NCBI GenBank assembly: GCA_002342545.1
Contig: DDQE01000064.1
Coordinates: 701 to 32,700, forward strand
DNA from: Caryophanales bacterium UBA2450
GTDB taxonomy: Bacteria > Bacillota_I > Bacilli_A > RFN20 > CAG-826
DNA length: 32,000 bases
Reading direction: 5' to 3'
Shown piece after piece: positions 9,008 to 16,640 of this stretch. Every line of letters begins with the position of its first letter. Position 1 is the stretch's first letter. The notes below the pieces were generated by a model. That model searched no databases and was not told the origin of the DNA. It saw only the letters and a list, made by a program, of their open reading frames with translations. The position numbers were made by a program, and so were the translations under genes.

Positions 9008-9178
9008 TTATTTCTTTTCTTCGAGAATTTCTGCTCTACGAACTTTGGCTAATTTAGCGAGTTCCATTAAAGCTTTTCTGGCTCTACCAGCAGCGGCTTT
9101 GTTGCCCTTTTCGACGAATTTTGCATTTTCTTCCATAAAGGATTCATATGCTGCTTTGATTTGTTCAACTGTTGACAT
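9008..9178 (-). CDS. Small histone H1-like DNA-binding protein
   Basis: A 56-residue protein, MSTVEQIKAAYESFMEE at the start and EILEEKK at the end. The centre, GNKAAAGRARKALMELAK, matches the conserved pattern G-N-K-A-A-x-x-R-A-R-K-x-L of the short histone H1-like (Hc1-type) proteins known from Bacteroidetes and Chlamydia. It is predicted to be almost wholly helical and would bind DNA without sequence preference. There is no Shine-Dalgarno just before the ATG; an AGAAAGGA string lies about 41 bases upstream. A stop codon in frame shortly upstream fixes the start. It ends in the bidirectional terminator shared with the PAP2 gene. Confidence 0.75.
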   Translation of the reverse strand: MSTVEQIKAAYESFMEENAKFVEKGNKAAAGRARKALMELAKLAKVRRAEILEEKK

Positions 9179-9294
9179 TTTAATTATTTAGACCACGATC
9201 TTTAATTAGATGCAGTCATTCCTTTCTGATTATTATTTTAGCAAATATTTAAAATAATCGGCAATTATTTTTCTTTTTTATAATATGTGTGTAC

Positions 9295-9319
9295 ATTGTA
9301 CTTACAATTTTGTTATAAT
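9295..9319 (+). promoter_or_regulatory. Toxin-antitoxin promoter with operator palindrome
   Basis: An extended -10 box TGTTATAAT ends at 9319, 18 bases before the antitoxin ATG. Just upstream the palindrome ATTGTA-CT-TACAAT (9295-9308) covers the spacer and -35 region. Antitoxins of this ribbon-helix-helix family repress their own operon, so this is the likely operator (inference). Confidence 0.6.
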
Positions 9320-9337
9320 ATAGCCGGAGGTAATAAA

Positions 9338-9592
9338 ATGGCTGCAATAGCAAAAAACAATCGAATCAACATTCGTGTTTCTGATGATGACAAAGAAATG
9401 TTAGAGTTAGCGGCACGATATTCAAAACAAAGCCTATCATCTTATATTGTTGATATTGTTTTAAAGCAAGCCGAACTAGACATTAAAAAGAATGAAACTA
9501 TTACGTTGAACAATGAACAAAGAGATTTGCTTCTAAAAATTTTAGACAACCCACCTCCACCTAATGAAGCCTTAAAAAGCTTGTTTAAATGA
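9338..9592 (+). CDS. DUF1778 (TacA/AtaR-type) antitoxin
   Basis: 84 residues from the ATG at 9338, which has GGAGG eight bases before it; an in-frame GTG at 9287 lies upstream of the promoter and is rejected. The N-terminal NRINIRVSDDDKEMLELAAR is the ribbon-helix-helix strand and helix of DUF1778 antitoxins, and the C-terminal NPPPPNEALKSLF is the family's usual toxin-neutralising tail. It pairs with the GNAT toxin downstream, whose ATG overlaps this stop by four bases (ATGA). It should bind the toxin and, as a complex, the operator at 9295-9308. Confidence 0.9.
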   Translation: MAAIAKNNRINIRVSDDDKEMLELAARYSKQSLSSYIVDIVLKQAELDIKKNETITLNNEQRDLLLKILDNPPPPNEALKSLFK

Positions 9593-10083
9593 TTGAATTT
9601 AAAACATTAACTTCTTTCGAAACAGCTTATATTTTTAAAGGCTTTGATTGTGGAGACGAGAATCTAAACAAATATATCAAAACTCATGCATATCAAAATG
9701 ATATAAATCATTTAAGTAAAACATTTGTTTGCTTCGATAATAATGTTCCGGTTGGGTTTGTAACATTATGCAATTCACAACTTGATTTCGAGGAAATGCC
9801 AATTTCATACAAGAAAAAACATCCTCGATATCCTGTTCCCGCAATTAAAATAGCTCGACTTGCTGTTGAAAAATCTTTGCAAGGAAGAGGATATGGTAAA
9901 GACATTATTACATTCGCCTTCAAAAAAGCGATTCAAGTATCGTTAAATGTTGGTGTAAAAGCAATCATAGTTGATGCAAAAGAGAGTGCTAAAAATTTCT
10001 ATATAAAGTATGGTTTCATTCATTTAAAAGATCAGACTTACTTCTTATCAATTGAAACAATTGTTGAGGCTTTGTTGAACTAA
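9589..10083 (+). CDS. GNAT acetyltransferase toxin (TacT/AtaT-type)
   Basis: 164 residues. The acetyl-CoA loop of the GNAT fold is visible as ARLAVEKSLQGRGYG (the Q-x-x-G-x-G motif), and the C-terminal YIKYGF contains the Tyr that acts in catalysis in TacT/AtaT toxins. These toxins acetylate the amino group of charged aminoacyl-tRNA and so stop translation; the tRNA target here is unknown. Four-base overlap with the DUF1778 antitoxin gene gives translational coupling. Both proteins appear full length, so the module is probably active. It ends in a strong hairpin terminator. Confidence 0.9.
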   Translation: MIEFKTLTSFETAYIFKGFDCGDENLNKYIKTHAYQNDINHLSKTFVCFDNNVPVGFVTLCNSQLDFEEMPISYKKKHPRYPVPAIKIARLAVEKSLQGRGYGKDIITFAFKKAIQVSLNVGVKAIIVDAKESAKNFYIKYGFIHLKDQTYFLSIETIVEALLN

Positions 10084-10106
10084 AAAAGACCTAATAGGTC
10101 TTTTTT
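10082..10106 (+). terminator. Bidirectional terminator between GNAT toxin and mgtC
   Basis: A6-GACCT (10082-10092) pairs with AGGTC-T6 (10096-10106) around a three-base loop. The A and T tracts are symmetrical, so it can stop both convergent genes. Confidence 0.9.
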
Positions 10107-10128
10107 GTTTTAGGTCTTTATCTTATTA

Positions 10129-10860
10129 TTATTTTCTATTTAAGTAGTGGACACTGATTGGTTTAACTTCTTGTTCCACTCTAGCAAGGAATTCTTCGCT
10201 TCTTTCTCCACCTGATTCAAATAATATTTGAAAGACGATTTCAACACAATTTTTGCCATCAACTTCACTAATGCTTGAACTCATTGAATGTAAGGAAGCG
10301 TCAAATTCGTGACATAAACTATGAAGTTTACCAAGTACTGCTTCTCCAGCAGGAACAACAACAACCATGGTTGGATTATTTTTAGAGATTTTAACTTCAA
10401 CTTTTCTAAATAGTGTTAACACTAAGAAGATGAGTAATGTACCTGCAGTTGCAAGAATGAAATTGAATGAACCACAAGCAATACCGATGGCCATTGATAC
10501 CCAGATAGTGCCAGCAGTAGTTAATCCTTTAATTCCGCCACTACGATGCATAATAGCTCCAGCACCAAGGAAACCAACACCGGTAATCACTTGAGCTGCT
10601 AATCTAGCGATATCTCTAGCTTGTCCAGCAGGAAAGCCGTATATAGAGATAATCATCACAATAGTGGATCCGATACCGACTAGTAAGTGGGTTCTAAGTC
10701 CAGCGCTTCTGCCTTTTCTTTCTCTTTCGATACCAACGATACCGACAAGAATAACACAGAGTACTAAAGCGGCTAAACTTAATAATAAATTACCGACTGG
10801 CCAACCCCCAGGTTGCCATTGGTTACAATATTCTATTAATTTTTGATCAAATGTAATCAT
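10129..10860 (-). CDS. MgtC/SapB-family membrane protein
   Basis: 243 residues from the ATG at 10860 (GAGG about ten bases upstream); an in-frame TTG at 10875 is less likely. The first 150 residues carry four to five membrane segments with the MgtC hallmarks GIERERKGRSAGLRTH, GVGFLGAGAIM and GLTTAGTIWVSMAIG. The C-terminal part (about 155-243) is a soluble, ACT-like domain. MgtC proteins act in adaptation to low magnesium and, in pathogens, inhibit the F-type ATP synthase; the housekeeping role of the Firmicute members is less clear. It stands alone on the minus strand. Confidence 0.9.
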   Translation of the reverse strand: MITFDQKLIEYCNQWQPGGWPVGNLLLSLAALVLCVILVGIVGIERERKGRSAGLRTHLLVGIGSTIVMIISIYGFPAGQARDIARLAAQVITGVGFLGAGAIMHRSGGIKGLTTAGTIWVSMAIGIACGSFNFILATAGTLLIFLVLTLFRKVEVKISKNNPTMVVVVPAGEAVLGKLHSLCHEFDASLHSMSSSISEVDGKNCVEIVFQILFESGGERSEEFLARVEQEVKPISVHYLNRK

Positions 10861-10930
10861 ATAACTTTGCCTCAATTAATAATTGTACTACAAATACTGA
10901 ATTATTTCATCAAATATAGAAATAATAAAA

Positions 10931-11236
10931 TTATTTCTTTTCTTCAAATTCGACATCGATTGCTTCTTCTTTGTTGATGTCTTTCTTATTCTCTTTTTCA
11001 TCGACGCTATCGACTAATTCTTTTGCGGTTTTTCCGATTTGTTTTCCTAAATCTCTAAAGCCGTGTCCGACTTCAGTCCAAGCCTCTCCAGTTTTGGTCT
11101 TTTTACCTTCTCCATTGGAGTTAGATTCATCAGTGAAAGCTACCTTCATTGTGGTGCCCATTGCTTTACCAAAATTTTTAAAAGCGTGACCGATATCTTT
11201 ACCGGTTTCTTTAAAGTTTTCTTTATTATTTGCCAT
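10931..11236 (-). CDS. Small soluble protein with two amphipathic G-x-x-x-G-K repeats
   Basis: 101 residues from the ATG at 11236, preceded by AGAGG; an in-frame GTG lies nine bases earlier. The chain has two similar segments, KDIGHAFKNFGKAMGTT (about residues 13-29) and TEVGHGFRDLGKQIGKT (about 55-71), linked by a Ser/Asn/Gly-rich hydrophilic stretch and ending in a charged tail rich in Glu and Lys. The repeats can form amphipathic helices with small residues on one face, suggesting membrane-surface or self-association. No family function is known to me. It is divergent from the HD-domain gene. Confidence 0.7.
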   Translation of the reverse strand: MANNKENFKETGKDIGHAFKNFGKAMGTTMKVAFTDESNSNGEGKKTKTGEAWTEVGHGFRDLGKQIGKTAKELVDSVDEKENKKDINKEEAIDVEFEEKK

Positions 11237-11305
11237 ATCAATCACCCTCTAAACAATATAATGCGACAAAAAATATTAGAAATAAATAGAATATTTTTTC
11301 TTTTG

Positions 11306-11321
11306 TGCTCATAATTAGAGC
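11306..11321 (+). promoter_or_regulatory. Leaderless-type promoter of the HD-domain gene
   Basis: CATAAT at 11310-11315 with TG at 11306-11307 ends six bases before the ATG at 11322, so transcription would begin at or next to the start codon. There is no Shine-Dalgarno sequence. The -35 region is not recognisable. Confidence 0.4.
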
Positions 11322-11849
11322 ATGCGTAAATTAACTAAACAACAAAAAGACGAATTAGAAGCGATATATCAAAAGTTCCTTAATGATGAGAAAGTTCAAA
11401 AAATGAACGAGATACAAATGCATCGAGGATCAAGTTGCTATATCCATTCTTTTAGAGTGGCAAAACTCTGTGTTAAAAAAGCTGCTAGATATCAAAGATA
11501 TACTTTTGAAGATTTAAAAAACGTTTTAGTAGCTTCAATTCTTCATGATTATTATCTTTATGATTGGCGAGAACACCATGAATTAAAGAAAAAACATGGA
11601 AGAAGACATCCCCTTGTTGCTTGCGCGAATGCAATTAGAGACTTTAATATTCCTATTGAAGTACAAGAAATCATTAAGACACATATGTGGCCTTTAACTC
11701 CAAAACTATATCCAAAAACTAAAGAAGCCAAGCTTGTTAATCGAATGGATAATCATATCGCTGTTAAAGAAGGCTTAACCTTTAGAGCGTTTAAAAAAAG
11801 AAGACACGAGAAGTATTTAAAAATGATTTCTCATTTGTTTGATAAATAA
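11322..11849 (+). CDS. HD-domain protein
   Basis: 175 residues, soluble. His in HSFRVAKLCVKKAARY and HD in ASILHDYYLYDW, with a later HPLVACANAIRDF and KTHMWPL, supply the metal-binding His and Asp residues of a small HD phosphohydrolase domain. The substrate is unknown; close relatives are annotated only as HD-domain proteins. The C-terminus is basic (KKRRHEKYLK). It is followed after one base by the YunG-like gene, so the two are probably translated together. Confidence 0.8.
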   Translation: MRKLTKQQKDELEAIYQKFLNDEKVQKMNEIQMHRGSSCYIHSFRVAKLCVKKAARYQRYTFEDLKNVLVASILHDYYLYDWREHHELKKKHGRRHPLVACANAIRDFNIPIEVQEIIKTHMWPLTPKLYPKTKEAKLVNRMDNHIAVKEGLTFRAFKKRRHEKYLKMISHLFDK

Positions 11850-11850
11850 T

Positions 11851-12282
11851 ATGAACTATAAATTTTATGGAAGTAACACTAAAAGTGTTCATCCCATAAA
11901 CCATGAATATAAAAAAATCAAAGATCAACGTCACTTATATGATTTATTAAGTGAAATCTGGGATATTAATGTCTGTACTCCTAGACTTAGAAATGAATGG
12001 TCTAAAGAAAATAAAACCTGTGGCTGCTGCACAGTCACTTGTTTACTAGTCCAAGATATTTTTGGTGGAGAGATATATGGGGTATATGTCGACGGAAATG
12101 TTCACTGTTTCTCTAAAGTAGGGGATGAAATCTTTGATTTAACTAGCGAACAATTTGGAGACACGAAATTAAACTACACACTTGATTATCCTCAAGACCG
12201 AGAGTTTCATTTATCTAACCCAGATAAAAAAGAAAGATATTTATATCTTGTATCTAAGCTCAAAGAGTTATTAAATAGATAG
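11851..12282 (+). CDS. YunG-like protein
   Basis: 143 residues from the ATG at 11851, two bases after the HD-gene stop; no Shine-Dalgarno, so translation likely follows by coupling. The pattern W-S-K-E-N-x-T-x-G-x-C at about residues 50-60, followed by TCLLVQDIFGGEIYG, HCFSKVGDEIFDLTSEQF, matches what I recall of the YunG family, which resembles cysteine-peptidase/transglutaminase-like folds (Cys, His and Asp in this order). Its activity is not known. Here three Cys cluster as CGCC just before the helix. Next come the PII-like and antiporter genes. Confidence 0.55.
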   Translation: MNYKFYGSNTKSVHPINHEYKKIKDQRHLYDLLSEIWDINVCTPRLRNEWSKENKTCGCCTVTCLLVQDIFGGEIYGVYVDGNVHCFSKVGDEIFDLTSEQFGDTKLNYTLDYPQDREFHLSNPDKKERYLYLVSKLKELLNR

Positions 12283-12298
12283 CGAAAGAAGAATAACT

Positions 12299-12625
12299 AT
12301 GAAAAAAGTTTTATATCTAGTATTAGAAAATTCTCCTAAGGCCATTGAAACTTTAGAAGAACTTAAAAAAGAAGGGTTTAATGCGACCGTAGTGTCTACT
12401 GAATCTTTAAGACACGCTTTAGATGAGTCTCCAGAAGATCATCATTTCTTTGGTTTAAGACATTTAGAACAAGAAGTAACCACTTCCTCTTTGTGCTTAT
12501 TTATTGTTGAAGAGAGTCAATTAGCAACAATTATTAAAGTCATTAAAGAGCGCACAAATAGTTTCAAAGACATTAAGGGATTTATGTATTCCCAAAGTGT
12601 TGATAATTACGAAGGATCAATCTAA
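12299..12625 (+). CDS. Small PII-like protein next to an antiporter
   Basis: 108 residues. MKKVLYLVLENS, a helix PKAIETLEELKKEGF, a second strand ATVVST, then the strand SSLCLFIVE and helix QLATIIKVIKERT follow the beta-alpha-beta-beta-alpha-beta order of a ferredoxin-like/PII fold. The identity is inferred from pattern alone. Its stop lies six bases before the antiporter ATG, and PII-like proteins are known partners of transporters, so a regulatory subunit is a reasonable idea. The start has a weak GAAAGAAG site. Confidence 0.55.
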   Translation: MKKVLYLVLENSPKAIETLEELKKEGFNATVVSTESLRHALDESPEDHHFFGLRHLEQEVTTSSLCLFIVEESQLATIIKVIKERTNSFKDIKGFMYSQSVDNYEGSI

Positions 12626-12631
12626 TTAATT

Positions 12632-13900
12632 ATGGATTTTCATATTTTCCTATATATAGGCATTCTTTTAATTGCGGCGTTACTCTCAACCAGATTAATG
12701 AAGATTTTTAAACTCCCAAATGTTACGGGTTATATCATTACCGGTATTATTATGGGTCCATTTGTCTTTGGTTTATTCTTTAATCATTTTACCTATGACG
12801 GGATTAAGACCTCAGTCATTTATAACTTTGTTGACCAAATTAAATGGGTATCCACAATCGCTTTAGGTTTTATTGCCTTTTCTATCGGTTCTTCTTTTAA
12901 AGCTAGTGCGATTAAAGCAGTAGGCAAGAAAGTATTGGTTATTACTATTTTAGAAGCTTTATTAGCTTCTGTATTTGTTATCCTTGCTTTAATGATTGCT
13001 CATTTTATCGCTCCTGATAAGGTTAGTTGGCAATTAGTGCTAGTCCTTGGTGCGATTGCTAGTGCGACCGCTCCAGCAGCGACTTTAATGGTTATTAAGC
13101 AATATAACGCTAAAGGACCTTTAGTGAATACGTTATTACCAGTTGTGGCGTTAGATGACGCCGTTGCTTTAATTTTATTTGCGATTTTATTTCAAATCGC
13201 CTCTTCTATAAGTTTAGGTGGAGAATTTGATATCTATAAAATGATTTTTAAGCCAATCATTGAGATCCTTATTTCATTAGGAATTGGGGCAGTATTTGGT
13301 GTTATTGTTTCTTTACTTAATAAAGTATTTAAAAGCCGTAATAATAGAGTAATTTTAGCAATATTTGCGATATTCTCTTGTTGCGGATTTTATTTCCTAT
13401 TTAAAGCAGACTATATGGGCGGATTTGAATTATCTAGCTTATTAATGTGTATGATGGCAGGCGCTTTATACACTAACTTATTTAAAAATAGTGGTCCAAC
13501 TTTAGATGTCTTAGATAGATTTACCCCTCCAATTTATTTATTATTCTTTGTAATTTCAGGAGCCTCATTAGACTTAACCATCTTCTTTAATGACACTGGT
13601 TTATTAGTGGTGATTGTTGCTGCTGTTTATATCGTCTTTAGAGTGGCTGGCAAATATAGCGGAGCTAGATTAGGCGCTAAAATCACTAATGCTGAAGAAC
13701 CAGTACAAAAATATTTAGGATTCGCTTTAGTTCCTCAAGCAGGTGTTGCTATTGGCTTAGCTACTACCGCTAGTAATTTATTTACTGATGGGACGGGTGC
13801 TCTAATTGTGGCAATTGTCTTAACTTCAACTTTAGTTTATGAATTAATTGGCCCAGCTTGTGCGAAATTCGCCTTTAAAAAAGCGGGAGAAATTGAGTAG
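12632..13900 (+). CDS. Monovalent cation:proton antiporter, CPA2 family
   Basis: 422 residues with about twelve membrane segments over the whole length. N-terminal TRLMKIFKLPNVTGYIITGIIMGP and the central ALDDAVALILFAILF, with the ion-binding Asp pair, are typical of CPA2 Na+(K+)/H+ antiporters (NhaS/KefB type). No C-terminal TrkA-N/TrkA-C nucleotide domain is present; the chain ends just after the last segment. It would exchange Na+ or K+ for protons to control pH and salt. The small PII-like gene directly upstream may supply the missing control domain (inference). A GNRA-loop terminator follows. Confidence 0.9.
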   Translation: MDFHIFLYIGILLIAALLSTRLMKIFKLPNVTGYIITGIIMGPFVFGLFFNHFTYDGIKTSVIYNFVDQIKWVSTIALGFIAFSIGSSFKASAIKAVGKKVLVITILEALLASVFVILALMIAHFIAPDKVSWQLVLVLGAIASATAPAATLMVIKQYNAKGPLVNTLLPVVALDDAVALILFAILFQIASSISLGGEFDIYKMIFKPIIEILISLGIGAVFGVIVSLLNKVFKSRNNRVILAIFAIFSCCGFYFLFKADYMGGFELSSLLMCMMAGALYTNLFKNSGPTLDVLDRFTPPIYLLFFVISGASLDLTIFFNDTGLLVVIVAAVYIVFRVAGKYSGARLGAKITNAEEPVQKYLGFALVPQAGVAIGLATTASNLFTDGTGALIVAIVLTSTLVYELIGPACAKFAFKKAGEIE

Positions 13901-13909
13901 TAATAAAAT

Positions 13910-13931
13910 ATGGCCGAAAGGTCATTTTTTT
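13910..13931 (+). terminator. Intrinsic terminator with GAAA tetraloop
   Basis: ATGGCC (13910-13915), loop GAAA, GGTCAT (13920-13925), then seven T. One G-U pair in the stem. Confidence 0.85.
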
Positions 13932-13957
13932 AGATTCAATCGAAAAAACATTTTTTC

Positions 13958-13987
13958 TTTACGATAGTTCTAGTATTTGTGTATAAT
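13958..13987 (+). promoter_or_regulatory. Promoter of the subtilase gene
   Basis: TTTACG at 13958-13963, an 18-base spacer, and TATAAT at 13982-13987. Transcription would begin near 13994, inside the start of the leader hairpin. Confidence 0.55.
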
Positions 13988-13989
13988 GA

Positions 13990-14032
13990 CCTCTTTGATA
14001 AATAAATCAAAGGGGATAATCGTCCTAGGAGA
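13990..14032 (+). promoter_or_regulatory. Leader hairpin and ribosome site of the subtilase gene
   Basis: CCTCTTTGAT (13990-13999) pairs with ATCAAAGGGG (14006-14015), loop of six, one G-U pair. No T-run follows, so it is not a terminator; it may stabilise the mRNA. The Shine-Dalgarno AGGAG sits just before the ATG inside a small AGGA-gaa-TCCT inverted repeat. Confidence 0.45.
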
Positions 14033-14038
14033 ATCCTT

Positions 14039-16591
14039 ATGAAAAGTTTAAAAATGAAATTTGTTAGTTACGGATTTGCTTTTGTTATGCTTGCTGGTAC
14101 TTTAACTGCAGTTAACTTAAAACAAGCTAAAAAAGTCTACGCTGTTGGAGCTGTTGGCCCTAATGGTGGAATCGTATTAAGAAACGATGTTAAGGAAGAA
14201 GAAATGGTGAAACGCACCCCATTTTTATCTCCAACTGACCCATATTATACCGGAGCATCTAAAGCTGATGACCCTTTATATCAAACTGGAAAACAATATT
14301 ATCAAAACGTTTCTATGGATAATGTTGGTGATATCGAATCAACTTGGGATAAATATACAGGCAAAGGCTCTTTGATTGCTGTTATCGATAGCGGTATTGA
14401 ATATGACCACGAAGACTTTAAAAGAAATGGACAATCAATTATCTCTGATAAATCTGCGTATTTTGAAACTGATGAATATACAGGAACTGTCTCAATCCAC
14501 AAAGCATCAAGCGAAGGCTGGTCGGTTTTATCTCATGACTACGAAAGTGATGGAGAAGGCGGAAAAGAATGGGTTGATCACGGTAGTAACGTCTCAGGTA
14601 GCGCTGCGGCTAGTAATAATGGAGTGGGCACTGTCGGTATTGCCCCAGGTGCTAATATCTTAGCTTTAAAAATTGATTTCTATGATCCATCTATTAATGA
14701 GGCCATTAAATACGCTGCTGATAATGGAGCGGATGTTATTAACTTATCTTTAGGTGCCTTTGATACCGATGAATATCCTGATGGATATGAATATAGTGCC
14801 GCTGCTGGCACAAAAACTGCCTTTAAAGATGCTATTGATTATGCTTATGATAAAGGAGTGATTGTTGTTGCAGCAGCGGGAAATGAAAGCACTGACTGCA
14901 AATCATATCCAGCATGTAATGATCACGTAATCGGTGTTGGAGCTTTAGAGCCTTATACTGATAAATTTGATAGTGAATATTCTAATTACAATAAGAGTAC
15001 CGACACCGCTTCTACAAAAGGGATATCTGTTGATATTACCGCTCCTGGTAGCGTTTGTGCTCCTGGAATTAAAGATCCAACTAATTCTACTAAAACACTA
15101 GGCTATCACTTTACAAGTGGAACAAGCTTTTCTAGCCCAATTGTTGCTGGAGCAGCAGCGTTATGGAAAGAAAAATATCCTAATGGCACACCTGATGAAT
15201 TCGAAGAAGATTTATATGGTTCTGCATATAAATGCAGCAGTTATTCATTTAGATATTATGGACACGGTAATTTAGACGTCTATAACTTATTAGATATGGC
15301 TAATGATGGTGTCTCGGTTGATGTCAAATCATTCGAGTTAAATACTAAATCTAGCGATGCCACAGTCACCGCAACAAGTAAAGAAGGAACTATCTCTTCT
15401 TGGGTTAGCGGAAACACTAATGTGGTCACTGTTAGTGGTGTTACGGGTAGTGCTAGCTCAACTGCAACAATTCATGTGGTAGGTGCTGGTACTACAACTA
15501 TTACAGTTAGTGATAGTTTAGGTCAAAGCGCTACTATTAGTGTTACTGTTAGTCAATATGTTGCTGTTAACGATATTTCTGTTAGTGAAAATATTGAAGT
15601 TAAAGAAGGTAAAAAAGTTAATTTAAATGCTTCAGTTTTTCCTACTAACGCCACTAATAAAGAAATCGAATATGTATCTAATGATACTAGTGTCGCTACA
15701 GTATCAATAGAAGGACAAGTCACTGGTGTTGCTGTTGGAGAAACCACATTAACTTTAACTGCTGAAGAAGTCACTAAAACTGTTAACGTAAATGTCGTTG
15801 AAGCTACTGATGAAGAATATCAAATTGTTTTCTCTTCTAGTCAGCAAGATAGTAGAGAAGAATTAGATGATATTTTAGATATTGTAGAAAGCGGTGGTTC
15901 AATTATTGCTTCCGCTAGTTCTACTAAAGCCTATGAAGGCGTTAATGGTGTTAAACTTGGAAGTAGAAATAATAATGGCTCCTTTAGCTTAACTTTCACT
16001 GAATCTTTAAATATTACATCAATCACTGTTAGAGCTTGCTATTATAGTTCAAGTGCAAGCGCTACTATTACCGTTGGTAATAAAATAATTAATAGTCTCA
16101 CTTCCTCTTTAGCAGATTATATATTAACTTATGATGGTACAGCAGTAAGCACACTCAGCGTTTCTGCTAAATCTAGAGTGTATATTAAATCATTGACTAT
16201 TGTTTCTAGTGCGACTCCATTTGTTCCTACAACTCTTGAATCCATATCGTTAAACACTAGTAATGTTCAAAAGACATTTACAGTTGGTGATACATTCTCT
16301 AGTCAAGGTTTAGTGGTCACTGCTTCTTATAGCGATGGCACTTCAAAACCAGTCACTAACTATTCTGTGAGCAAACCAAATATGTCTAATGCTGGCACTA
16401 AAACAGTCACAATTAGTTATGCTGAAGATAATGTTTCTGTTACTGCCACTTATGAAATTGTGGTTAATGAAAAACCAGCCCCAGCATCATCAGGTTGTGG
16501 CGGAAATATTGTAACCACAAGTGTCATTTTATCGGCCTTAGCGGTAGTAGGCGTAATCTTACTTTTAATCAAACGCAAAAAAGAAAACTAA
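14039..16591 (+). CDS. Secreted, cell-anchored subtilisin-like serine protease with Ig-like domains
   Basis: 850 residues. A signal peptide (about 1-35, ending VYA) is followed by a short propeptide-like stretch and an S8 catalytic domain (about 95-415). Catalytic residues: Asp117 in AVIDSGIEYDHE, His181 in DHGSNVSGS (HGS instead of the usual HGT), Asn282 in AAAGNES and Ser363 in GTSFSSPIVAG. Next comes a Thr/Ser-rich Ig-like domain, a Big_2-like domain (about 505-600, VSNDTSVATVS), a beta domain of unknown type (about 600-735) and a Big_3-like domain (about 735-810, SYSDGTSKPVTNY). The C-terminus is SSGCGG (817-822), a hydrophobic segment, then KRKK: a sorting-signal layout without LPXTG. 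Expected outside the cell, cleaving host or bacterial proteins; substrates unknown. Confidence 0.9.
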   Translation: MKSLKMKFVSYGFAFVMLAGTLTAVNLKQAKKVYAVGAVGPNGGIVLRNDVKEEEMVKRTPFLSPTDPYYTGASKADDPLYQTGKQYYQNVSMDNVGDIESTWDKYTGKGSLIAVIDSGIEYDHEDFKRNGQSIISDKSAYFETDEYTGTVSIHKASSEGWSVLSHDYESDGEGGKEWVDHGSNVSGSAAASNNGVGTVGIAPGANILALKIDFYDPSINEAIKYAADNGADVINLSLGAFDTDEYPDGYEYSAAAGTKTAFKDAIDYAYDKGVIVVAAAGNESTDCKSYPACNDHVIGVGALEPYTDKFDSEYSNYNKSTDTASTKGISVDITAPGSVCAPGIKDPTNSTKTLGYHFTSGTSFSSPIVAGAAALWKEKYPNGTPDEFEEDLYGSAYKCSSYSFRYYGHGNLDVYNLLDMANDGVSVDVKSFELNTKSSDATVTATSKEGTISSWVSGNTNVVTVSGVTGSASSTATIHVVGAGTTTITVSDSLGQSATISVTVSQYVAVNDISVSENIEVKEGKKVNLNASVFPTNATNKEIEYVSNDTSVATVSIEGQVTGVAVGETTLTLTAEEVTKTVNVNVVEATDEEYQIVFSSSQQDSREELDDILDIVESGGSIIASASSTKAYEGVNGVKLGSRNNNGSFSLTFTESLNITSITVRACYYSSSASATITVGNKIINSLTSSLADYILTYDGTAVSTLSVSAKSRVYIKSLTIVSSATPFVPTTLESISLNTSNVQKTFTVGDTFSSQGLVVTASYSDGTSKPVTNYSVSKPNMSNAGTKTVTISYAEDNVSVTATYEIVVNEKPAPASSGCGGNIVTTSVILSALAVVGVILLLIKRKKEN

Positions 16592-16609
16592 ACTTTAGTT
16601 TATAAATAT

Positions 16610-16640
16610 AAAAAAGCTTGTCCTAAAGGCAAACTTTTTT
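16610..16640 (+). terminator. Bidirectional terminator between subtilase and plsX
   Basis: A6-GCTTG (16610-16620) pairs with CAAAC-T6 (16630-16640) with one C-A mismatch; a small CC/GG pair lies inside the loop. It lies between convergent genes and overlaps the plsX stop codon. Confidence 0.75.

Noticed and set aside
9120..9240. Tiny upstream ORF (MTASN) with AAAGGA before the histone-like gene
   Set aside because: The AAAGGA touches the ATG with no spacing, so it is unlikely to be translated; the five-codon frame is probably chance.
9287..9337. Longer antitoxin starting at GTG 9287
   Set aside because: The extra codons contain the TATAAT box and palindrome; the ATG at 9338 has a perfect ribosome site.
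14376..14663. 95-aa plus-strand frame inside the subtilase gene
   Set aside because: It is a shifted frame within the catalytic domain, with no start signal of its own.
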